A DNA stretch of 64,000 nt from NCBI GenBank assembly GCA_032690845.1, contig CM064427.1:21735164-21799163 (forward strand). Direction: 5' to 3'. The notes beneath the pieces were generated by a model, which saw only the letters and a list, made by a program, of their open reading frames with translations, ran no database searches and was not told the origin of the DNA. Source of the stretch: Eleusine coracana subsp. coracana (lineage: Eukaryota; Streptophyta; Magnoliopsida; Poales; Poaceae). A program made the position numbers and the translations under genes. Positions 56,448-64,000 of the stretch are shown here, one piece after another; position 1 is the first letter of the stretch, and every line of letters starts with the position of its first letter.

Positions 56448-57548
56448 GTGGCTACAATGAGGGGAGGTAAATCCACTCGGGACCCGTCATATCCTAACAC
56501 TGCAGGAAAGGAAAAGGAGAGCACACAAGTTGAGAAGCCGGCAGAAGAAAAGGAACAAGAGGCGATGACGCTAAGGAAAATGGCTCCACATGAGTTCTAT
56601 GACACAAACTTCATGCCGTTTCCTGAAAGAAAGAGGAAGCCGACCGTGGACGAGCAGTTCACACGCTTTGTTGAAGTAATCCAGAAGCTGCACATCAACG
56701 TGCCCTTGCTAGATGCGATGCAAGTACCTACGTACACTCGATACCTCAAGGACCTCATCAGCAACAAGCGTCCGATGCCGACCACAAAGATTGTCAAGCT
56801 TACGGAAGAGTGTAGCGCTGCTATACTCAACCGGCTTCCCGAGAAGAAGAAAGATCCGGGCTGTCCCATGATCGCCTGCTCGATCGGGACATAGAACTTC
56901 GACCACGCCCTGTGTGATCTCGGGGCAAGCGTGAGCGTCATGCCGAAGGACGTCTTCGACAGGCTGAACTATACAACCTTATCCCCCATGCCGATGCAGC
57001 TCTAGCTGGCCGGTTCCTCGGTCCGCTACCCGACGGGAATTGCCGAAGATATTCCGTTGAAAATCCGGGATTGCTTCATTCCCGTCGATTTTGTGGTACT
57101 TGACATGGATGTTGGTAAGGAAACACCGCTCATCTTTGGGCGGCCATTCCTCAGCACCGCGGATGCTCGAATTGATGTTGGAGCCAGAGAAATCCATTTC
57201 CATATCAATGGCAAGGAGGAGAAGTTTGATTTTCGGCCACGGAAGGAGCAATGCAATATGATCTGCATCAAGTATGGGCCAAACACGAACAACATTAAGG
57301 AAGTCGAAGTCACGCCCCCAATGAAGGACAGCCTCATAACGTTCATGAAGAACTTCCTCGAGAAGGAAAAAGTGTCACCACGACAGGTGACGGTGAAGAG
57401 GTCGGAGCCGCGTGCCAAGCTACAGGTTCCGAAGTCTGCAAAGCCGCCAACCACACCGACAAAGAAGACCAAGAAGGTGTGGCGAGTGAAGCAAGAAGCA
57501 TCATCCGTGTCCTCATCTCCGGCACCGGACGACACCACATCGAGCTAA
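56448..57548 (+). pseudogene. Athila gag C-terminal region and aspartic protease
   Basis: The frame from 56448 has an acidic Lys/Glu-rich start, then TVDEQFTRFVEVIQKLHINV and LTEECSAAILNRLPEKKKDP, the stretch that precedes protease in Athila polyproteins. After a TAG at 56892 it reads CDLGASVSVMP (Asp codon 56916-56918), KIRDCFIPVDFVVLDMDVGK and PLIFGRPFLSTADARIDVGA to about 57260. A second TAG lies at 57003. A Lys/Pro-rich tail ends at 57546. The N-terminal capsid part of gag is missing. The protease would process the polyprotein; stops prevent that here. Confidence 0.88.
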
Positions 57549-57899
57549 ACGCCGGAGAAAAGTCCCGCTCGTCGGACTTAAATGGGTGAGTCCTCGCCGA
57601 GAGGTTAAATCAGTATTTATCCATATTTATTTTCTTCAATTCCATATTTGCTTTCCATCATGTTTAGATTCGTTTCCAACTTTTGCATTTTGCATATTTG
57701 AATTTTTCAACCATCTTGCACATTGGAATTTTTTCAATCATATGCATATTTAAAAAAATATATATATATATAGGTTTTTTGGGTTTGACTTTGTGAAACG
57801 AATTTTTGTCGAGCAATTTGAGAAAAATGGTTGCACTGGCTAGATTCACTAGCCGTTGGGGATCATTCTGGAAAAAGGAGTGAGCTAGGAGGGCCCACT
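57549..57899. other. AT-rich spacer with TA microsatellite
   Basis: No gene. Contains an A-run followed by (TA)9-like sequence at about 57750-57771 and T-rich blocks. Confidence 0.6.
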
Positions 57900-58290
57900 G
57901 GCAGGTCGGCCGACCTGACCAGGTCGACCGAGCCCCTGGTCTGACCTTTTTGTCCCCAGCTTTTTCCCAACGGCCCTATAGCCGTTGATCTGTCCATTTC
58001 TTGCTGCCATTCTGGTGTTTGGGCTATAAAAACCGACCAGAAGGAGGAGCTTCACCATTCCAAGCTCATTCTTCACTCTCCTCCTTTGCTCACTTTGTTG
58101 CTCTTCAAGATTTCGTGTTCTTCACTTAGCTACTGCCCCAAAAACCCAAAAAAATAGTTCCCCTCTATTTTGTGCATTTTCAAGTTGATTGTGAGAATCA
58201 AAATCAAGTTCGGAAGGGTTCGGGTTTGTTTTCACTAACGTTAACCCGAATGCAAGGTCGTTCTTGTTTCTGTTTGTTCTTGTGTGCAGC
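57900..58290 (+). promoter_or_regulatory. Internal promoter-like block with palindrome, TATA box and leader
   Basis: AGGTCGGCCGACCT (57903-57916) and related half-sites stand ahead of GCTATAAAAACC (58023-58034). Downstream a pyrimidine-rich leader runs to a possible intron end TTCTTGTGTGCAG (58277-58289) just before the ATG at 58292. The layout copies the LTR promoters at 12749-12921 and 60782-60935, but the block lies inside the element. I infer a promoter for the following ORF; alternatively it is a remnant of LTR-like sequence. Confidence 0.55.
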
Positions 58291-59028
58291 CATGCTCAAT
58301 CGAATCAAGCAAGCTGTCAGGGGCGGGGGGAGAAGTGGAAGAGTTCTCGGGCAAGCACGAGTCGGACGCCCTCCGTCGAGCTTACCCCGAATTCGGGACA
58401 TGGCGACTCCGAAGCTGAAATTCTGGAGGAAGAAACGCCGGCCATGCTCACCTCTGAGGAGCACCTCGACATCATCGATGACCGTGAAGGACAAGCCATC
58501 GAGCTCATGAGAGACTGGCCGTTCGCCCACACCCGACATTTCGACCCGGACTTCCTCGAGAAAATAGGGACAGCGTCTCCGAACGACCAACCTGACCACG
58601 GAGAAGCATGACGGCCACATCGAAGTTCCAAACCCCAATCAGAGGTACGGGTTGGGATTAGCCCCGACCATCGGACAAGGCCGGAGGATCATCATGGCAG
58701 GCCGGTGCATGGGGATCTCAGCATGACTCCCCCATGCACACATCATCAAGCTCGAGCGGAGCGCCATCCTTTGCTAACCGGTCATTCTCATCCCGTGGGT
58801 TCCGTGAACTCAATTTCGAGATGGCCGATTTAACAAGGCGGGTGGACGACATCGACTTGCGCACCAAGAGTATGCAACAAAGTCTCTCGTAGCATGTCAC
58901 CGACACCCAACAATGGCAGAATTTCAGCGACAACCAATTCCGCCAACTCAACGCGATGATGGCCCAGAACCAAAGCAATTGGGACGCCTTCTTCCGCTCC
59001 CAAGGGTATGACCCGAACCAGGAAATGT
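58264..59028 (+). pseudogene. ATHILA-type ORF remnant with internal deletion
   Basis: The first part (58264-58611) has SEEHLDIIDDREGQAIELMRD and FAHTRHFDPDFLEKIG, the pattern near the start of the ATHILA ORF-1 family. It stops at 58609. A second part in another frame (about 58730-59028) reads GFRELNFEMADLTRRVDDID, a stop, and MAQNQSNWDAFFRSQGYDP, the typical coiled-coil and FFRSQGYDP tail. Several hundred codons expected between them are absent. The role of this protein is unknown; in Athila elements it is sometimes discussed as structural or env-like. Confidence 0.7.
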
Positions 59029-60449
59029 GAGCAAGAACAAGCTTGGGGGAGGACCCCCATCTCACGGTAACTTGTATCTTTCCCTTGTTTTCATTTTTGC
59101 ATTAGAAAATCAAAAAATCCAAAAAGAAATATAAAATCTGAAAATCAAAAAAAAATAAGAAGATGATAAAAAGACCAAAAATATTTTCTTTAGCTTTTTC
59201 ATGCGAGGTATGAATGTGTATAGTTTTCCTATGTTGAAATGATGAATAGTTCTCTATTTTATTCCTCTCTAACATTGGTTTACAACTTAGTACTCTCCCA
59301 AGAATTAAGTTTGTTGGCTAAAATTTTACCTTGAACTTGAAACATGTGGGTAGCACATACATTCTCTAGCTCTAAGTTGTTGGGAGATATGATATAGTGA
59401 ATAGGGCTGCTATGATCTTGCTCAAAATAAAGCTTGAATTTTGGAGTTCTATTTTTCAAAATGATAAATTGATAAGTTCCTCAATGATGAAGAATCCTAC
59501 CAAAGCCAGTGCTTATTTGAAAAACCTTATACATATGCTGCTTGTTACATATTGAGCTTAGTCAAAATTGTTGTGAACCTAGTAAGACTCTTTTAATGCT
59601 TTCTTGATCAAGATCCCATACACACATCCACCGTAATGAGCTATTCTTCTAAATTGGAAGATAGCAGCCACCATATCCACCGCCATGAGCAATTCTTTTA
59701 CACCGGAAGAAAGCCACCACCACTTCCATCCACCTGAAAGAAATACTCCATATGTTCATTGAAAAAATTCCTCTCTCAATTATCATTGCAAACTAGCAAT
59801 GTGGCTATGCAAAAAGAAAATAAATGGATGCTCCAAGGAAGAGCAATCAAAAGATAGCCATGTCCTAGAAAAATTCCAAAAGAGAGGAAAGAAATTCAAA
59901 AAGGAGTTATTCATTCCATCCATCATTCCACCATGCTTCCCACACACTTGCACGTCTTGATCAAAATTGTGTGAACTGATTTTTCTCGGATCCGGTCTTT
60001 TGACATAGCATTAGTATGTGAACAAGTATGCCTCAATTATCCCTACGTTGAGCTCCACATAAGCCTTATTAGAAGTAGGTGATTTTAGGCAACACTTTGC
60101 CTTCGTGAGGAATCATACACTTTTGAGCGATCCGAGAGAATCATTTGAGGAACTTGGTTTTATTTGCAAATCTATTAAAAACCTCCGAAGTAAGATAGTG
60201 GAATAGAGAGCCAGTAATTAGTGCCCTACAATTGTTCTATCTCTCAACCACCCAAGACAATGAGGTGTTAAAAGCCCCATGATGATCAAGGTAAATGGGT
60301 GAATACTGTGCCAACATATTTAATTCAAGGAAAAGTATCTTTGTTGTGCACCTAGTATTATTAAGGAGTAGGACATTGTAGCAACTCCTGATCAACAACT
60401 TAAGTTTTATCTTTGCTTCGGGACGATCAAAGGTTCAGCTTGGGGAGTT
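59029..60449 (+). other. Athila 3' non-coding tail and polypurine tract
   Basis: It begins with AAGCTTGGGGGAG (59038-59050), a landmark of Athila elements, then an A-rich stretch (59100-59180) and about 1.2 kb of AT-rich sequence without a credible frame. CCATCCACC-type phrases near 59625-59730 parallel 26150-26190 and 16120-16140 in the other Athila copies. It ends with the polypurine tract AGCTTGGGGAGTT (60437-60449). Confidence 0.75.
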
Positions 60450-61900
60450 TATTGACGGCTGTTAAGTACAATTTTCATCCGTCAACTATGCTCAAATAAA
60501 TGAGAACTTGGCATTTCATACACGTATATTTGTTTACAATAATGTAGTTCCACTTGTACTTAGGAATTATTTGCATGCAGGAGGAAATATGAAGGAAACA
60601 CACCCAAAAGGCAAAAACACACTTTCGACCAATGAGAGAGCGCCAATTGGACATCCCATGGATTGAAGGGCCCATTTTCAGTACCACACCAAAGAAAACA
60701 CATAAAACTACCCCGACATCTGGGATGAGGACCCACCTGGCAGCCAGCCTGAGGAAGCACAACCTAGGAGGGCCTAGCCACAGGTCGGCCGATCCCCCTA
60801 GGTCGGCCGACCCAGGCATGCGGCCTTTCCTCCTAGGCTTGCACGTGGAGGCTCCTGGTTGATCCCTGAAGGCGGTGGGCTGGGATATTCTTGGCAGTTA
60901 CTCCCTTTTGCTGACCTATAGAGGCTATAAATAGGAGGGTGTGGCTTTACACTCACACACACACACCACAAGAAGAATTCCTTCTCTTGCTACTTAGTTG
61001 TTCTCAAGTCTTAGTGGAGTTAGGCTGAGTCTAAAGCTCTCTAGTTCTTCAAGTCTTCTCTTGGAGAAAATTGATTCATTGTTATGACATGACATAGGTT
61101 TGGTGATCATATTTATATGATAGCTCTACTTCGTTAATATAACCATGGAGGAGTAGAGTGCTCTTTGATTATGCAAGTATGATACTTGGATAATTGATTT
61201 GCATCAATTATTCATTAGTCTACTAGTTAGCTGATGTAGGCGGCAGGTGGTGACAGTCCTGTCCGTCCTTTGAACTCCTCCACGCTAGGCTAGTGCGTAG
61301 GCTCTTAGCGGAAGTCGCCTGTGGATGCAGGGGTAGGTCCGTGCCTGAAGTGTTATGTTAATAATTGTTGAACCTGAGTATAAGCGTGTATGTGTATAGA
61401 ACTTAGGCTATACAACTGTATATGAAAGTACTATAGGAGTACCTCAGCTTAGTTCTTTCTCTTCTTCGCTATTTATTTGTTTATATTTGAGATAGAATCT
61501 TCTGTGTGTCACACTACCTCGTCATTATCCTTGCTTGCCAGCCTTAGTTAGATGATCCTTATCAATTCGCAATGTAAATATATGCATAAGTAAGCCTTCT
61601 TATTCATTGCCTTCCTTTGGGATAAACAAATACGATACCCTGAATACTTCCGGGTGAAATGCTACAACGGTATTTTCCGTGCGCTTGCGGATTTTACCTA
61701 ATTGGCTCTAGGACATATTAATGAAGCATTTATGGCACCTTGCCAGCAATGATTTATTAGTATGGCTTAGCAAAAGTCAACAAGTATTTCTGGCGCTGTT
61801 GCCAGGGATGATTTATTAGTATGGCTTAGCAAAATTCAACAAGCATTTCTGGCGCCGTTGCCGAGGATGATTTATTAGTATGGCTTAGCAAAAGTCAACA
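60450..61900 (+). repeat. 3' LTR of the Athila-derived element
   Basis: The start TATTGACGGCTG is a mutated TGTTGACGG. The TATA box GCTATAAATAGG is at 60924-60935, preceded by AGGTCGGCCGATCC (60782) and GGTCGGCCGACC (60801-60812). A CACACACACAC run follows at 60951-60963. The last 150 bp are reiterated (next entry). Overall layout matches the LTR at 12420-14047. Confidence 0.85.
61741..61900 (+). repeat. 59-bp tandem reiteration of LTR end plus primer-binding site
   Basis: The LTR end GATTTATTAGTATGGCTTAG...CAACA occurs three times, ending at 61782, 61841 and 61900. The first two copies are followed by the 8-bp spacer AGYATTTC and a primer-binding site (61791-61808 and 61850-61867). A weaker site, TGGCACCTTGCCAGCAA, precedes the first copy. 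The third copy is followed by unrelated sequence. Confidence 0.92.
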
Positions 61901-61914
61901 AAAACCTTTCAATA

Positions 61915-62253
61915 TATGGCGATGACTTACATCGATGCGATATCCTTTATGCATGTAGCAACGACTCATACATTGAAGAAATATCGTCTAGGCATATAGC
62001 AATGAGTTAGACTTTGTTGTGATATCTTTACACCTAACGCAACGACTCATGTCATCACGATATGCATTAGGGATATAGCAACGATCTATATGTTATTGCA
62101 ATACACTTTAATGATATAGCAATGACTCGTACTTTGATGTGATAACCTTCAGACATATAGCAACTACTCATACTTTATTGCGGTATACTTTCACACCTAT
62201 AGCAACGACTCATAATTCATTGCATTACCAATTAAAATGATAGCAACAACATA
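61915..62253. repeat. Minisatellite, about 40-bp unit, nine diverged copies
   Basis: Units begin with ATAGCAACGACTCAT-like text at about 61915, 61955, 61996, 62036, 62074, 62115, 62157, 62199 and 62239, spaced 38-42 bp. The rest of the unit reads roughly ACTTTGTTGTGATATCTTTAGGCAT. It may be a CACTA-type subterminal array or a small satellite. A hairpin CCACCATCACATATGGTGG follows at 62280-62298. No gene in 61901-62348. Confidence 0.8.
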
Positions 62254-62348
62254 GATTGCAACACCATAGTCATTATTGCCACCATCACATATGGTGGTAA
62301 TATTGCTACAAAACTCTACCGTTGTGAAATTTCTTGATTGCAACTACC

Positions 62349-63987
62349 TGTTGATGCCAAAAATCAATAGTCGATCCTCCATGTGCAAACACGAGGCCTG
62401 GGAGATCTGCTTAGCTCCAGTGCAGGTCCAATGGCGTGCGATAGATGGTGCCTGGCATGCAAGTCAGTTTGACCACTCAACTGACAAGGTGTGGGCCCGC
62501 AAGTCGATGGACAATAGCCTCCAGGCAGAGAGTTGATGAAGATTAAGTCAATGCAGGCACAGAGTCGATCTAGGCATAGAGTCGATGCAGACACAGAGTC
62601 GATGTAGGCTAAGTACATGACTGAGTATCAGCTTTATACTGATAATGCAGAGCATAAATCTACTAGCCGATGCAATACTAGACTAATTACAATATTTAAT
62701 GCTATATCGACCGGTTAATAGAATCATAATACTCAGCCGATACAACACTGATAAATAAATAAACTACATGATAATTCATCGGCTAGACAAATAAGACTAG
62801 TGCAATACCTAAAGCCGATGGACCAATAGTTGATGAACCTGAGCCGATAAAAAAGAACAAACATGTGAATATCTATCAGCTACTAATAGTAACCAGATAA
62901 CTCGTCGGCTAAACACTCCGACGATACCCCGAACAGGTACTCGTGATGAGATCGTTCTTGTATGGCTGTCCAACTAGAAGATCGGACTTAACCGAGACAG
63001 TTCTAGATATCCCAGAAAATCGTTCTGAGCCGACACAGTTCTTGGAACGAATAAACGCCCAAGCAATACTAAGTCCAATCGCTAAGATCTATTCAGAGGT
63101 GACTCGAATATATAGAGCTGACTAGAATTGCATTACTAGAATTAACTACGATAGATCATTTTTTTCCGTGAAAGTATGTAGCTAATCCTAGCAAAACAAC
63201 CTAGAAAGATGTAATATATCGGATAACTAGGAACCACGGCAAACTAACCAAACGATCAGTCTGCGCCGAGATAGTCCTGGGCAGGTTGCCGCGATCACCG
63301 AGGTGACGAGTCATCCCCCATGTCACCGAATTCAAACTAGTTGATGCAGCCTGCTTCATAATGACGAACCCGTCGGGGTGAAGTCCTACATCTACAACGG
63401 AGAGCCTATTCTAGACAAAGAACCCGCCAGGTATACCTGTTTCTAGGGTGACGATGCGCCGAAGAGTAGTTGTATTGATCGATTGATAAATTACAATTTA
63501 TCGTGACCCTTTATATTTATAGGGACAGCCGGACTTGTCGTACAAGGAATGCAGAAACAGTCACGTTTACATTGTATGACAACTAAATATAATATTTCTA
63601 ATTCTAGGATTCTATCTTGCCGAATATCTAACTATGTAAATACGAGATTCTGGCTATTACACGCCTTCCATCTATGATTGTATAGACTCGGAAACAGCAT
63701 TTTCCTTTCTCACGTATCCAGGCTGGGCCTCTCTTCTTCCATTGCTTCCTTCCTTAAACAAATTTGCCATCACGTACCTCTAATCCATGGCATATAATAT
63801 AAATTCCAAATCTCCTCCATGAACCAAACATACACACGTATGTACATGCATTTTCCCCAACGATGTCATGTTTGACTATGGTTTAACCAGAGTCCGCCAT
63901 GCTTGCTTCTTGACAACTTCCAATAATAGCCAATCAACCCGTTGAACCTTCCTCAAACCCTTATCGTGTCAAATTTCGGTGTCAATA
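62349..63987 (-). mobile_element. Solo gypsy LTR with target duplication CTACC
   Basis: A 1639-bp block from TGTTGATGCC to GGTGTCAATA with identical CTACC on both sides (62344-62348 and 63988-63992). On the minus strand it starts TATTGACACC (a mutated TGTTGACACC) and ends GGCATCAACA. A minus-strand TATA box CTATAAATATAAA (63510-63522) sets the orientation. Many CGGCT/AGCCGAT phrases (62660-62900) and four copies of an AGTCGATNNAGRC repeat (62530-62605) fill its U5 side. No internal domain is attached. Confidence 0.9.
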
Positions 63988-64000
63988 CTACCATATTTGG

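Larger units (their letters stand above)
56133..61900 (+). mobile_element. Non-autonomous Athila-derived element lacking RT and integrase
   Basis: The remains of a 5' LTR end (about 56134-56168, GATTTATTAGTATGGC...GTCAACA) are followed by a primer-binding site at 56177. Then come a gag C-terminal/protease gene (56448-57548), an internal promoter-like block (57900-58290), an ATHILA-type ORF with internal deletion (58264-59028), a long non-coding tail, a polypurine tract AGCTTGGGGAGTT (60437-60449) and the 3' LTR (60450-61900). No RT, RNase H or integrase sequence is present between 57548 and 58200. The 5' LTR was almost wholly lost where it joins the Tekay array. Confidence 0.85.

Noticed and set aside
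61915..62253. CRISPR-like array
   Set aside because: The unit is about 40 bp throughout, with no alternation of constant repeats and unique spacers, and the context is a plant repeat region.

Overview
This window reads as intergenic DNA from a grass nuclear genome, most likely a panicoid (PACMAD) species. The host call rests on nested LTR retrotransposons of the SIRE/Opie-like copia, Athila and Tekay types, CACTA, PIF/Harbinger and MITE-like DNA elements, CCGGACNGTCCGG palindromes in copia LTRs, and TCGGCCGA palindromes in gypsy LTRs. I found no convincing cellular gene, rRNA gene or functional tRNA gene. Every recognisable long reading frame is a transposon protein, and nearly all are broken by stops, frameshifts or lost catalytic residues.

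Layout. 1-12412: a minus-strand copia LTR (its internal region leaves the window on the left) split by a complete plus-strand copia element of the same family (356-11089), which itself holds a 900-bp solo LTR (4820-5719). 12420-24195: a plus-strand Athila-like 5' LTR and leader split by a complete minus-strand Athila element (14294-24155, target duplication ATGCA). 24196-28364: gypsy and CACTA fragments. 28482-32972: a probable MITE and CACTA remnant around a solo copia LTR (28995-32113, TSD CACAT), which is itself interrupted by a 1421-bp CACTA element (29521-30941, TSD AAA). 32973-33700: the only stretch that does not look like a known repeat. 33700-45165: inverted ends of an unknown TIR element enclosing a 10.6-kb CACTA element (34258-44835) that carries En/Spm-type and Ulp1-protease-like coding remnants. 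A PIF/Harbinger element is nested in that, and a solo gypsy LTR (39531-40751) is nested in the Harbinger element. 45170-51041: a Tekay-type chromovirus with a Cassandra-like LTR carrying a degenerate 5S-rRNA-like segment next to its start. 51042-56132: a tandem array of about 2.3-kb LTR plus mini-internal units. 56133-61900: an Athila-derived element lacking RT, RNase H and integrase, with an internal promoter-like block and a 3' LTR whose end is reiterated three times. 61915-62253: a roughly 40-bp minisatellite. 62349-63987: a solo gypsy LTR with TSD CTACC.

The pieces do not cooperate as a pathway. The window records successive insertion, recombination and decay. The points most worth checking are the PBS-containing reiteration at an LTR end, the tandem LTR array built on one shared deletion junction, the 5S-like LTR beside a primer-binding site, the five-layer nest at 33.7-45.2 kb, and a 72-bp tRNA-like block between 44-bp direct repeats inside a CACTA element.
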